A DNA stretch of 64,000 nucleotides from Cololabis saira (GCF_033807715.1 NC_084590.1:1088501-1152500), one strand, 5' to 3'; counted from the stretch's first letter, positions 37,017 through 48,535 are shown. A program made the numbers and translations. Notes: a model not told the origin generated them from the letters alone.

Positions 37017-38480
37017 TGGCTCCGCCGTCATAACCCCCACATTGACTTGGCTACGGGGACCATACTGGGGTGGAGCCCTTCCTGTCACCAGATCTGCCTG
37101 AGACACGCCGGCATTCCCCAGCACTCAGCCTGCTCCAGCACCATGCCTACCCTGACCGGGGTTCCCTCCAAATACCAATGACTTTCAAGGGGTGTTCAGC
37201 AAGGCCAAGGCCACATCCCTGCCTCCTCATCGCCCATATGACTGTGCCATTGACCTGCAGCCTGGCACCACACCACCCAAGGTCCCGCCCTGAAAACTCT
37301 CCGTCCCGCCCTGAAAAAGAGGTTATGGAAGCCTACATTAATGACTCTCTGGCAGCAGGCTTCATCCGGCCCTCTTCATCTCCTGCGGGGGCAGGCTTCT
37401 TCTTTGTCGAAAAGAAAGACAAGACACTGAGGCCATGCATCGATTATCGGGGTCTCAACGATAACACCATCAAAAATCGCTACCTACTCCCCCTAATCTC
37501 CTCAGCCTTTGAGCTCCTCCAGGGGGCCACCATCTTCACCAAGCTAGATCTTCGCAACGCCTACCATCTGGTCCGCATCCGGGAAGGTGATGACTGGAAG
37601 ACTGCCTTCAACACCCGTACCGGCCACTACGAATACCTGGTGATGCCCATCCCTGACTCCCGCAAGCACCTGCAACGTTTCCTGGGGTTTGCCAATTTCT
37701 ACCGCCGCTTCATCCGCAACTACAGCACTGTTGCCCCCTCACAGTCCTCACATCCACCAAGGTGCCTTTCTGCTGGACCCCTGCGGCTGACGAGGCCTTC
37801 CAGACCCTCAAGGCACACTTCACGTCGACACCCATCCTTCAGGTTCCTGACCCTGACCGCCAGTACGTCGTGGAAGTGGATGCCTCCGATATCAACGTGG
37901 GAGCCATCCTGTCTCAGCGGGCCGCTTCGAATCAGAAGCTCCATCCCTGTGTCTTTTTCTCCCGATGACTGTCCCCTGCTGAGAGGAACTACGACATCGG
38001 CAACCGGGAGCTGCTGGCAGTCAAGCTGGCCCTGGAGGAGTGGCGCCATTGGCTGGAGGGGACCCGACTACCGTTCCTGGTGTGGACCGATCACAAAAAT
38101 TTGAAGTACATCCGGACCGCCAAGAGACTAAACTCCCGCCAGGCCTGCTGGTCCCTTTTCTTCACCCAGTTCAACTTCTCCCTCTCCTATCGCCCCGGAT
38201 CCCGGAATGTCAAGCCTGATGCTTTGTCGCGGCAGTTCCTGGGGGAGGTGGAGTGTAGTGAAGAGGTCGACCCCATCATCCCTTCCCCCTGTGTGATTGC
38301 TTCCCTGACCTGGGAGGTGGAGGAGAGAGTGAGAGCTGCGGTAGAGAACCAACTTGGTTCCAGCGCCTGTCCCCCTAACTGTCTCTTTGTTCCTCCAGGT
38401 CTGAGATCGGATGTCCTCCAGTGGGCTCACACCCCCAAGCCTGTCATCCTGGGATCCGGAGGACTTGCGATGTTCTGAAG
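37017..38480 (+). pseudogene. Ty3/Gypsy reverse transcriptase / RNase H relic
   Basis: The reverse transcriptase segment reads [40 protein letters not shown] and GHYEYLVMP. The text then jumps directly to [20 protein letters not shown], so the segment holding the YxDD catalytic box is deleted. The RNase H/tether part follows in other frames: [49 protein letters not shown] and NVKPDALSR. The polymerase cannot be functional. Confidence 0.88.
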
Positions 38481-38960
38481 CAACGCTTATGGTGGGCCAC
38501 GCTGGAGGAGGACACTCGCGAGTACATCAATGCCTGTCCTGTCTGCAACCAAAACAAGCCCTCTCATCAGTCCCGGTGACTCGGCGCCCGTGGTCCCACA
38601 TCTCCCTGGACTTTGTCACTGGTCTTCCCCTTTCTGGTGATAACACTGTCATGTGGTCTCCGACCGGGGTCCGCAGTTCACCTCAATTCTGCGTTCAGCT
38701 TGGGGCCTCCGCTAGCCTGTCCTCTGGGTTTCACCCCCAATCCAATGGCCAAATGGAGCGCATGAACCAAGAAATGGAGACAGCACTACGCTGTATGGTG
38801 TTACGGAACCACTCTTCTTGGTCCCAGCAACTCCTGTGGGTCGAGTACGCCCACAATTCCCTCACTAGCTCAGCAATCAAGAAGGTATATCAGCTCCACT
38901 CTCCTCTTTGCCAACTACCAGATTGTTTCTTTGCCATGCAAAACTCTCCAGCGTTCTCTG
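38481..38960 (+). pseudogene. Ty3/Gypsy integrase relic
   Basis: The zinc-binding region is seen as ATLEEDTREYINACPVCNQN and the start of the core as PWSHISLDFVTGLPLSGDNT. An internal deletion follows, then the core continues with SGFHPQSNGQMERMNQEMET and SWSQQLLWVEYAHNSL. The first two catalytic acidic residues are separated from the third by the deletion. The relic ends abruptly at about 38960, where other repeat sequence begins. Confidence 0.85.
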
Positions 38961-39061
38961 CCCTGACCTCCCGTTGCCAACTTTTCTCAGTCAAAAGCGT
39001 TACCGTGGCGACGATAGACACCAAAGAGCGCACCCACCCTTCATCTGGTCTGTCGATATTT

Positions 39062-39235
39062 GATAGTTCCTACTTTCTGCAATAACTTTTGAATGGTTTG
39101 ACATAAAGACTCGTGGGTTGTGTCATCACACATGGAGTCCTTTTTTGAGTCCTTGAACATTATTGGTGCAAATTAGCCCCCTCCCTTCATCTGATAGTTC
39201 TTAGTTTCTTTTTTTTTTTTTTTTTTCCCTTGTCT
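39062..39235 (+). repeat. Repeat family F, copy 2 (partial)
   Basis: tgatagttcctactttctgc, then aacttttgaatggtttgaca and gactcgtgggttgtgtcatc. A second start of the family (ctgatagttcttagtttc) comes at 39191 and runs into a poly-T tract. Degenerate relative to the 7807 copy. Confidence 0.65.
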
Positions 39236-39672
39236 GCACACATATTAATGATTGATACCATGACGGTAGAAACCAAAGGTATATATATGTGCATTATTAC
39301 TATATTTAATATATATACATATATATACGCATACATATGCATACACATACATAAATATACACATACAAACCCAGTGTTTTTTTTTTGGGAGGGGGGGGGT
39401 GACGACATCCACTGCCAATCCAGGAAGCAGGAACACACGGAGACAAACGTCAAGCACTGGAAATCTGCAACAAAAAACCACAAACAAAACACGAAACCAG
39501 CACGGAGCCGACCAAAACACGAACAGCAACCGACCCAAATCTTGAGATCTGATCGCAGTCTGAGCTAGACTACTGCTACCGCTACCTAACCCCAAAAACT
39601 ACAGAGCAAGCATGCAGGTGAACAAGCCAGTGTGTATGTCTATGTGTGTGTATGCGTGTATGTATATGATCA

Positions 39673-39717
<45 letters not shown>

Positions 39718-40009
39718 GCGTACGTGTGTGTGTACATGTCTTTGTGGCTATGTTTGTGTGTGTATGTATATGTTTGTGTGGCTGTGTATGTGTGTGTATA
39801 TGTATGTGACTGAGTGGCTATATGTGTGTGTGTGTGTGTGTGTGTATGTGTGCATGCGTGTGTACATGTCTTTGTGGCTATGTGTGTGTGTGTGGTGTGC
39901 GTGTGTGTGTGCGTGTGTGTGTGTGTGTGTGTGTTTGTGTGTGTGTAATTAACCAAAAACAAAGCTCCACCTGAAGTGTATCTATAGTGGGGGAGGGGGG
40001 GGGAGCATT
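39236..40009 (+). repeat. Interspersed repeat family E, copy 1
   Basis: cacacatattaatgattgat ... atccaggaagcaggaacac ... cttgagatctgatcgcagtc, followed by a long TG-rich region (39640-39947) and ending ctgaagtgtatctatagtgg plus a poly-G run. The same order is found at 62211-62840. Class unknown; no protein is encoded. Confidence 0.75.
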
Positions 40010-40058
40010 AGTTGTATTAGACGCTATATAAATAAAATTGAATTGAATTGAATTGAAT
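40010..40058 (+). mobile_element. L2-type 3' tail, plus orientation
   Basis: agacgctatataaataaaat followed by four ttgaa-type units is the reverse complement of the 3' end of the full-length L2 at 40286. It joins family E directly to the L1 fragment at 40059. Confidence 0.8.
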
Positions 40059-40285
40059 CATTTGTCCTTACACGTGCCTTGGGAGAGCTGTATAATATTT
40101 TTATCCAGTCAATGAAAGATTCGCCAAATCCAAATTTATGTAAAGTTGCCAATAGAAACTTCAATTTACCCGATCAAATGCTTTTCCCGCGTCTAAGGAT
40201 ATAATAGTAGTTTCCTGTTTATTGATATCCGAATAGTCTATAATATTTAATAATCTGCGAATATTAGTAGACGAATGTCTACCTT
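40059..40285 (-). mobile_element. L1 LINE reverse transcriptase fragment (3' piece of the split L1)
   Basis: On the minus strand, starting at the insertion point, it reads RHSSTNIRRLLNIIDYSDIN then TTIISLDAGKAFDRVN, an L1 motif-A region (SLDAxKAFDRV), ending with KARV-like text. Stops have accumulated. It continues exactly from the L1 piece that ends GFIKGR at 45545. Confidence 0.88.
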
Positions 40286-40584
40286 CAATTCAATTCAATT
40301 CAATTTTATTTATATAGCGTCTAATACAACAGATGTTGTCTCTAGACGCTTTCCAGAGATCCAGAACATGAACATAAACATAAACATAAACCCCCGAGCA
40401 ATTATTATATAAACAATGGCAGGTAAAAACTCCCTTAGTGGGAGAAAAGCCTTAAGCCAAACAGTGGCAAGGAAAAACTCCCCTTTAGGAGGGAAGAAAC
40501 CTTGAGCAGGACCAGGCTCATAAGGGGGGACCCTCCTGCCGAAGGCCAGACTGGGGGAGTCAGGGACGTCGACAGCACAGCAGG

Positions 40585-40905
40585 CAGGTGGAAGCAGCAA
40601 CGGGATGACCAGAGGTGGGGGGGGGGGGGCGTCAGCAGCACACAACAGTCATGTGGAAGCAGCAGCGGGATGACCAGAAGGGGGGGGGGGGGCGTCAGCA
40701 GCACACAACAGTCATGTGGAAGCAGCAGCGGGATGACCAGAGGGGGGGGGGGGGCGTCAGCAGCACACAACAGTCATGTGGAAGGAGTAGCGGGATGACC
40801 AGAGGGGGGGGGGGGGGGGGGTGCAGGCAGGCGGAAGCAGCAACAGCAGACATCCACGTAGGCAGGTGGAAGAAGCAATGGGATGACCAGAGGGGGGGGA
40901 GGGCC
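40585..40905. repeat. G-rich tandem repeat in the L2 3' untranslated region
   Basis: About five units of roughly 62 bp, each with ggaagcagcagcgggatgac, cagagg plus a run of 8-18 G, then cgtcagcagcacacaacagt. The G runs vary in length between units. The last units are degenerate. The proline-rich and glycine-rich open frames here are products of this repeat. Confidence 0.92.
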
Positions 40906-41286
40906 GGGAACACAGTCCAGAACGCAGCTCCTGAGGCTCCGGCCTGCAAACATACACAAAAGAGAAAAAAGGGGGGCCGGCACAAGAAACTACAGGAACG
41001 ATGGACAAAAATGATAGCTATGAGATATTTATAATAAATAAAAATGGTAATGGAGAAGAGAGGCAGGGAAAAGAAGAGGAGAAGAAGGGTGAGAGGCACC
41101 GCCCAGCGGATCATGTCGGTGCCCCCCTGCAGCATAAGCCTATAGCAGCATATCTACCGCGAAGCTATATTTGAGACTAACTATTATAGTTTTGTTCTAT
41201 AGCTGCGACTATGACTACTGACTCTAACACACTAAAGTTTACACTACCTAGAGATTTACCAACACCAGCTAGAGGTTTACTAAACA

Positions 41287-44200
41287 CTAACTATAAGCTT
41301 TACTAAACAGAAAGGTTTTAAGTTTAGTTTTAAAGGTGGAGGTGGTGTCAGCCTCCTTAACCCAGATTGGAAGTTGGTTCCAAAGTAATGGTGCCTGATA
41401 GCAGAACGCCCGCCCTCCAAATCTACATTTAGATACTCTAGGAACTACGAGTAAACCTGCACCCTGGGAGCGGAGAGCTCGGCCAGGAACATAAGGCACT
41501 ATCAAATCTTGTAAATACTGCGGAGCTAAGCCGTTTTGGGCTTTATATGCAAGTAATAAAATTTTAAATTGAATTCTGAATTTTACAGGTAGCCAATGGA
41601 GCGACGCTAACACTGGAGAGACGTGGTCTCTCCTGCTAACTCCTGTCAGTACTCGTGCTGCTGCATTCTGGATCAGCTGGAGCCTATTCAGCAAATTACT
41701 TGGACATCCTGCTAACAACACATTACAGTAATCCAGTCTAGAAGATACAAACGCATGAACTAGTTTTTCTGCATCCCTCTGCGAGAGGATTTTCCTAATT
41801 TTTGCAATATTACGGAGATGGAAAAACGCTATTTTACAAACCTGATTAACATATGGTTTAAACGACAAATCCTGATCAAAAACAACACCAAGGTTTCTCA
41901 CAGTTGCACTGGAAGCCATCGCAACACCATCTAATCCCTTCCTAAGATGCTCTGGACCAAGAATGATAACCTCTGTTTTGTCTGAATTTAGAAGCAAGAA
42001 ATTTCTGGACATCCAGTCCTTGATGTCCCTAAGACATGCCTGAAGTTTAACTAACGGTTCTGTTTCATCCGGCTTCATAGACAAATAGAGCTGCGTATCA
42101 TCAGCATAACAATGAAAGTGTATGCCGTGATTCTGGATTATACTTCCCAAGGGCTGCATGTATAAACTAAACAAGATTGGCCCTAGCACTGAACCCTGCG
42201 GAACACCATAACAGACCCTCGACTGTTCTGAAGAAACCTCATGTACATGAACAAACTGGAACCTGTCAGATAGATATGATTTAAACCAATGTAGAGCTGT
42301 CCCTTTAATCCCAACAACATGCTCTAACCTGTGCAGTAAAATGCCATGATCAACAGTGTCAAAAGCAGCACTGAGGTCCAGTAAAACCAATATGGACACT
42401 AATCCCTTATCTGAGGCCATAAGAAGGTCATTCGTAACTCGAACCAGTGCTGTCTCTGTGCTATGATGCATTCTGAACCCTGACTGAAAGACTTCAAACA
42501 GATCATTTCTATACAAATAGTCACATAACTGGCTTGAAACTGCCTTTTCCAGAATTTTAGATACAAATGGAAGGTTAGAAATTGGCCTATAATTAGCTAA
42601 GGTGTCTGGGTCAAGGGAAGGTTTTTTAAGTAAAGGTTTAATTACTGCCAATTTGAAAACCTGTGGTACATATCCTAAGCTTAGGGATAGGTTGATTTGG
42701 TCCAGTATTGTCACACCAATAAGAGAAAAAACATTTTTGAATAGTCGAGTCGGGATGGGGTCTAACATACATGTGGTTGACTTAGCTCTATTAACGAGTG
42801 AAGTCAGCTCAGGGAGGTCTATAGGATCAAAACAGTCTAGAGACAAGTCAGAGCCTAGGGAAGTCGCTAAAGCTGAAGAAACGCCCACAACCGGCTGGTT
42901 GATTTCTTCTCTAATTCTCGTGATTTTACTGTTAAAGAAGCTCATAAAGTCCTCACTACTGAGAGCTGCAGGAATACACGGCTCCACAGAGCTGTGACTC
43001 TTTGTCAGCCTGGCTACAGTGCTGAACAGAAAACGTGGGTTACTTTTGTTATCCTCTATCAACGTTGAATAATAAGCTGTTCTTGCTTTGCGAATGGCTT
43101 TTTTATATACTATTAGAATATCTTTCCATTCACGATAAGAGTCTACAGACTTACAAGAGTGCCACTTCCTTTCTATTTTACGCACGCTCTGTTTCAACAT
43201 GCGAATATCTGAATTGTACCAGGGAGTTAAGCTCCTGTGGCTAGAAACCCTCCTTTTCAAAGGAGCAACTTCATCTAAAGCTGAGTGCAACAGATCAGCA
43301 GTGTTACTAACAAGAAAATCAACATCAACATCAGAGGTAGAACCCAGGTCACTGGCCTCTATTGCTTCAGTAGAGGCTTCACTATTTTCCACTGTCGCAA
43401 GACGAGCAATGGTCTCCTTAAATTTAGCAATAGCTTCATCAGACAAACATCTGCTAAAATAATACCTCCTGCCCTGCACTTCAACATCAACAACATTCAA
43501 TTCCAACGTTATTAAATAATGGTCGGATAAAAGGGAGTTAACAGGTGACACCAACAGACCATCAGTTTCAACACCGTAGGTGAGAACGAGATCGAGAGTA
43601 TGACCAAAACAATGCGTCGGCCCGTCCACTTTTTGTGAGATACCCATTGATTCTAGAAGAGAATTGAAAGCTAATTTAAGATTATCGCTTTCAACATCCA
43701 TATGAATATTAAAATCACCCACTATGATGAATTTATCTGTACTGATCAATAATCCAGAAAGGAAATCTGAAAATTCAGACAAAAACTCTAGATAAGCGCC
43801 AGCAGGGGGCCGATACACTACCACTAACACAACTGGCTTCTCTGATTTCCAGCTCGGAAATTTCAGACTAAGCGTGAGGCTTTCAAACGTATTATGATTG
43901 CACTTAGGTTCAATTTTTGTTTGGAGACTGGAGTTATAAATTGCTGCGACTCCTCCGCCCCGGCCTGTGTTTTCTAGGAATGTGATGATTAAAGTAGCCG
44001 GGCGGAGTTGATTCATTCAAACTAACATACTCTTCATCCTGTAACCATGTTTCTGTTAAGCAGAAAACATCACTCCTGCTCTCTGTAATTATATCGTTTA
44101 CTAACAGAGACTTGGAGCTTAACGATCGTATATTTAGTAGTCCGCATCTAATTTTTCGGTCTCTTATTGGTACCAAATGTGCATTGGTTTTAATTTTTAA

Positions 44201-44392
44201 AAGATTATTTTGGTTAACGCCTCTATAACGCCGCACCTGGTGAGCTAGTGGAGGGCGGGGAACTGCAACTACTTCTATTTTGCTAGGCACCTGGTTAGAG
44301 TTACCAGTTACATCATGTAATCTTATAGTTTTGTTGGCAGGCGTTGGTCCTCGAGAAGCAGCAGAGAAGTGTGTTAAACTACAGCTCTGCAT
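41287..44392 (-). CDS. L2 ORF2: endonuclease and reverse transcriptase (one frameshift)
   Basis: The frame opens at an ATG at 44392 and reads [20 protein letters not shown] and [10 protein letters not shown], the start of an AP-type endonuclease. A frameshift at about 43955-43990 moves into the long frame at 41287-44016 (909 codons), which starts around [11 protein letters not shown]. Further endonuclease motifs are [11 protein letters not shown] and [11 protein letters not shown]. The reverse transcriptase has [12 protein letters not shown] (motif A), [18 protein letters not shown] and [12 protein letters not shown] (the YADD catalytic box). The C-terminal part is the one also found at 7108 and 16985. 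Apart from the frameshift I see no stop. It encodes the enzyme that nicks target DNA and copies the element's RNA into it. Confidence 0.93.
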
Positions 44393-44413
44393 CCTGGCCT
44401 GGACCCTGCGATG

Positions 44414-45286
44414 TCAGGGAGAGGGTCTAATGAAACAGGCCAAATTACTAGAGCCAAGAGAAGCACCATCCCGGGTGGGATGAATGCCGTCTCTTCTAAT
44501 CAGACCGGGCTTTCCCCAGAACGTTTCCCAATTGTCAATAAAGGCCACGTCGTTTTCTGAACACCACCGATACAACCAGCGACGGAGCGAGAGCATGCGA
44601 CTAAACATGTCATCGCTGGTCAGATTGGGGAGGGGGCCAGAGAAACCTACGGAGTCCGACATGGTTTTAGCGAAGTTACACACCGAGACAATATTCATTC
44701 TGGTTACTTCCGACTGGCGAAGACGGGAGTCGTTAGCTCCGACATGGATGATAACTTTACCATATTTACGATTACCCTTTGCCAGTAGCTTCAAATTTGC
44801 TTCTATGTCGCCCGCTCTGGCCCCCGGGATACACCTAACTATGGTCTCTGGAGTCGGCTTCACATGTCTGACTATGGAGTCGCCAATCACCAGGGTCGGC
44901 TTCTCAACGGGTGTGTCGCTGAGTGGGGAAAATCGGTTAGACACATGAAGCGGGTGGTGGTGTTCCGTGAGCCCTTTACTACGCTTCCCCCGAACCGTCA
45001 CCCACCGGTCCTGACTGGCCGGCTGCTCGGGAGCTGCAGGGGAGCGGCTACCCTCAGCTGCTATGGGCCGGTCCGCCGCTAGCTTAGCCTGGTTAGCTGA
45101 GGAGGCTATCGGACTATGGTCAAATTGGCAGAACCGGACCTCTAACTGACTGAGCCTCGCCTCCAGCCCTGTAAATAAACTACATTTTAAGCACTTACCG
45201 TCTTCACTAAAGGAGGCAGAGGAATAACTAAACATTTCACACACTGAGCAGCAAAGAGGTGAAACGGTGGGAGACGGAGAGCCCAT
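44414..45286 (-). CDS. L2 ORF1: zinc-binding, coiled-coil, SGNH esterase-type protein
   Basis: This intact 290-codon frame starts at an ATG at 45286. The N-terminus has CSVCEMF and CLKC (two CxxC pairs) and a short coiled coil ([12 protein letters not shown]). The second half is an SGNH/GDSL hydrolase: VIGDSIVRH at about residue 133 (nucleophile Ser), [10 protein letters not shown] (the GxND block) and DGIHPTRDG near the end (the DxxH catalytic pair). Esterase-type ORF1 proteins are known from vertebrate CR1/L2 LINEs. ORF1 ends about 21 nt before the ATG of ORF2, so ORF2 may be translated by reinitiation. Confidence 0.92.
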   Translation of the reverse strand: MGSPSPTVSPLCCSVCEMFSYSSASFSEDGKCLKCSLFTGLEARLSQLEVRFCQFDHSPIASSANQAKLAADRPIAAEGSRSPAAPEQPASQDRWVTVRGKRSKGLTEHHHPLHVSNRFSPLSDTPVEKPTLVIGDSIVRHVKPTPETIVRCIPGARAGDIEANLKLLAKGNRKYGKVIIHVGANDSRLRQSEVTRMNIVSVCNFAKTMSDSVGFSGPLPNLTSDDMFSRMLSLRRWLYRWCSENDVAFIDNWETFWGKPGLIRRDGIHPTRDGASLGSSNLACFIRPSP

Positions 45287-45551
45287 GCTAAGATGCTAAC
45301 GGAGGCTAACGGACAGAAAATGTATTGGTGATTGGTGACAGTGAAAGTTACGGAAGAGAAAATGAGCGAGTGTTGAAATAAAGACGGTAATGTACCAGAT
45401 ATAGTGCTATTTTACCAGAAAACAGTCTAAGTTTAAGACAAAAAAGTCGGGAGAGATCTGTGCCTGCACGCCGCAGCAGCAACAGACCGCAACACCAGGA
45501 AGTGACGCGATGCGTGACGCAGTACGTTACCCAATCAGCAAGCCCTACCTT

Positions 45552-46821
45552 TAATGAAGCCTGTTTGATCCGGATGTATAATCGAAGGGGTGACTCTTTT
45601 CAGACGTTCAGTAAGGGCCTTGCTAATTATTTTAAGGTCTACATTTATCAATGAAATTGGCGGTAGCTCGATGAGAGCAAGGGATCTTTGTCCGGTTTTA
45701 ATAAAAGACTAATATTAGCAGAGTTCATATTTAAGGGTAAGCTTTTATTCTCCCTAACATTTAGGATCATTTTATAAAATGTTGGTTCTAATATTCTCCT
45801 GAATTCCTTATAAAATTCAGCTGGGAAACCATCTGGGCCCGGAGCTTTATTATTGGGCATATGTTGAAGAGCTTCATGAAGTTCTCCTATTGAGAGCGGT
45901 GAGTCTAAATTCGTAACCTGTTCCTGATGTAACTTCGGCAGGTTAATTTCTCCAAGAAACTCATTAATGGATTGGTCAGATGGTTCAATCTGTGACAAGT
46001 ATAATTTATAGTAAAAGTCTGTAAAGACTGAATTTATTAAACAGGGATCATGTGTAACTTCCCCTGACTGGTCCTTAATAGATGTTATGGTTGTTTTTTC
46101 TTTGTTTATTTTTAATTGATTGGCTAAATATTTTCCCGATCTGTTAACATGTGCAAAATTTTCCAGGCGAAGCCTTTGTACTAGAAACTGCGTTTTTGCG
46201 TCAATTATTTTATTTAATTCTATTTTAGTTTTCCTTATTCTATTAAGGATACGTTCGTCTGCAGAGGTCTGGAAGGCCTCCTCTAGCGTTTTTATTTCAC
46301 ATTCTAATTCTTTTGTTTTTAAGTTGTCTTTCCTTTTCTTATTTGAGGAAAAGGAAATTATTTTACCTCGCATTACTGCTTTTCCTGCTTCCCATAGGAC
46401 GCTCGCTGAAGTTTCCGGCTGATCATTGTTTTGCAAAAATATGTCCTTCTTTCTTAAAGAAATTAATAAAGTCAGGGTCTTTAAGCAAAGATGTGTTAAA
46501 TCTCCAGTTTTGAAAGGATGGTACGCTCCCCCTCTTCTCCAGAGTGAAAGAAACTGGAGCGTGATCACTAATAATGATTGGGTGAATTTGGGAATCTGAG
46601 ATATCTCTCATCAGAGAGCTACTGACTAAAAAATCATCTAACCTAGAATGTGAGTGATGCACAGCTGAAAAAAAAGTGTAGTCCCTTAGAGTTGGGTAAA
46701 GAGAACGCCATGTATCGCAAAGACCCAGGTCATTCATATATTGTTTAACAATACTTGCTGACTGCCAACTCCTGTGTCCGCTTGCATTACTGAGCCTGTC
46801 CACTCCAGGGTCCAGAACCAT
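45552..46821 (-). pseudogene. L1 ORF2 endonuclease C-terminus and RT start (5' piece of the split L1)
   Basis: The frame 46821-46423 has LGLCDTWRSLYPTLRDYTFF and SRLDDFLVSSSLMRD, then IISDHAPVSF (the endonuclease SDH motif). The frame 46568-45648 continues with ALQHMPNNKAPGPDGFPAEF and [11 protein letters not shown] frameshift near 45670 leads to [13 protein letters not shown] text at 45560, where the L2 insertion splits the gene. Degenerate L1 of the L1/Tx1 group. Confidence 0.85.
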
Positions 46822-47260
46822 GTTGAAGTCTCCTCCGATGATGACTGTGTTGTCTAGGTGAGCAGAAAGTGAGGTAAAAAAAGAGTGAAAAACGAGAAGT
46901 CATCAACATTTGGACCATATACATTAGAAATGCATAAATTCAAGTTTTGAATTTGCAAGACTAATATTAAATATCTACCCTCTGAGTCAATGTGTGTCTT
47001 TACAATGAAATTTACTCTTTTATTAATGAGAATTGCTACCCATCTTTGTCTGGAGTTGTAACAGGCTGAGAAAACATGCGGAAGCTGTGCCGTGGCCAAT
47101 GTATCTGCTGAAGTTTTAACTAAGTGCGTCCCTTGTAGTAGGACAATGTCTGCCTACAGGGTTTTTATCTGATTAAGAAGTTTCAGTCTCTTCGCCCTGT
47201 TCCCGGCTCCATTTACATTCCAAGTCAGGAACTTTAATTTATCCATGATCCAATCATTGA
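46822..47260 (-). pseudogene. L1 ORF2 endonuclease N-terminus
   Basis: On the minus strand this reads WNVNGAGNRAKRLKLLNQIK followed by a stop, ADIVLLQGTH, RQRWVAILINKRVNFIVKTH and CISNVYGPNVD, the order found in L1 endonucleases. Several frame breaks (near 47155 and 46860) show it is dead. Confidence 0.82.
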
Positions 47261-47801
47261 AAGTAACATTATATGTAAATGGTAATGTTGCATGAGAAAC
47301 TGTTGTATATGTGTGTGCCATATTATTCTAAATGTGTGATATGTGTATCTGTACCAGTTTACCAAACCGAAACAGAAAGTGCAGCAGGGTGGGACATAGA
47401 GGGAAAAAAGAAAAAAAAGGGGAAAGGGAGTGAGGTGGGGGGGAGGGAGATAATTCTAATCATAAAAAATAGAGAAAAGAAAAAAAAAGAAGGAAAGAGG
47501 CAATCACCAGTGTAAGCCTATAACTTACCGAGACTAGCAGATTAAGAATTATTAATACATTAATATGTACCGAAAATCTAATCTAATCACCAAGTGTTTA
47601 TGTAGCTATATCTAATCTAATCACCATTTAGTGAGAAAGAAAAGAGAGGAGAAGAAAGTACATTTGTACTCATCCTTTTTAGCAGAGCCAGGGAGTGATG
47701 TCCGGGTCGCGGTACAGTTGTCCGTTCACGTACAGCTTGTCTACGGTGATGACAGCACAAGCTCCCTCCGTCATGAGCCTCCTCCGGACCGGGAAGAGGA
47801 C

Positions 47802-48535
47802 TCAGCGACGGTCCAGGATCTCCCGGGGGAACTGGTCGTTCACGGAGAACGGCAATCCGCGTAGCTGTGGCCCCGGTCTTCTCACCTGCTCTTTCTGCTT
47901 AAAATGTTCAAACTTGGCAACAATGGGCCTGGGTCTCTGGGCTTCCGCTCTTCTTCCTCCTAGGCGATGGACACGGTGAAACGTGATGGAGTTCGCCATA
48001 TCTTCTGGAAGTTTTAGGTGGTCCCGGATGAAATCCTGGATGGTTTGTTCAGGATCTTCATCAGGTTTCTCCGGGATCCCTGAGAACACCAAGTTGTCCC
48101 TCATGGACCGCAATTGAAGGTCCAAAACGGCCTCCTTTAAAGATTTATTCTCATTCTGGAGCCGGCTAAAACCCTCTGACATGGATTTCACCGACTCCTT
48201 CAGACTGGTGTTTTCAGCCATCAATTTTTCCACCTGCTGGTTACCAAATTCCACCGCTTCTTTTAATGACTGGAATTCCTTGTGCAGGATTTCCACCAGG
48301 GATAAACGGGCGTCATGGGAGGCCAAACGGGCGTCAATAGACCTCAGAATGTCGTCGGTGGTATTTCCTGGGGGAGAAATTGCTCCAGAGGAATCCTCAG
48401 GCCGGGACCGCTTCGGCGTGGAAGCAGCTGCACCACCAGACTTCTTTACAATGACTATTCTCTCAAAACACTTGTCTATGAATGGGTCTAAAGATTCGCT
48501 TTGCTCCAGGTTGGGTTCGTAACTGTATAATCTGC
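47802..48535 (-). pseudogene. L1 ORF1 (coiled coil and RRM)
   Basis: The open frame runs through DPFIDKCFERIVIVKK at about 48480, then NTTDDILRSIDARLASHDAR. A long coiled coil follows (LHKEFQSLKEAVEFGNQQVE ... ENKSLKEAVLDLQLRSMRDN). The L1 RRM comes next (NLVFSGIPEKPDEDPEQTIQ, FHRVHRLGGRR, PIVAKFEHFKQKEQVRR), ending about 47802. No ATG is evident at its start, so it is 5'-damaged. It encodes the RNA-binding partner of the L1 reverse transcriptase. Confidence 0.85.

Larger units (their letters stand above)
40286..45544 (-). mobile_element. Full-length L2 LINE (5.26 kb) inserted in L1
   Basis: The element runs on the minus strand from a 5' untranslated region (45544-45287) through ORF1 (45286-44414), ORF2 (44392-41287), a 3' untranslated region with a G-rich tandem repeat, to a 3' end of tttatttatatagcg-complement and ttgaa repeats at 40286. 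The 7-bp direct repeat ctacctt flanks it (40279-40285 and 45545-45551), and the L1 reading frame is continuous across the site with one copy. Target-primed insertion of a complete element is therefore clear. Confidence 0.92.

Noticed and set aside
36100..38960. Complete LTR retrotransposon
   Set aside because: No paired LTRs, YxDD region deleted, integrase core deleted and frames broken; it is a relic.
40585..40905. Regularly spaced repeats resembling a CRISPR array
   Set aside because: The units are contiguous tandem repeats without unique spacers, inside a eukaryotic LINE.
40310..41135. Proline-rich frames on the minus strand near 40.6 kb
   Set aside because: They come from the poly-G tandem repeat in the L2 3' untranslated region.
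42602..43515. Plus-strand frames of 70-130 residues
   Set aside because: Shadows of the L2 ORF2 on the other strand.
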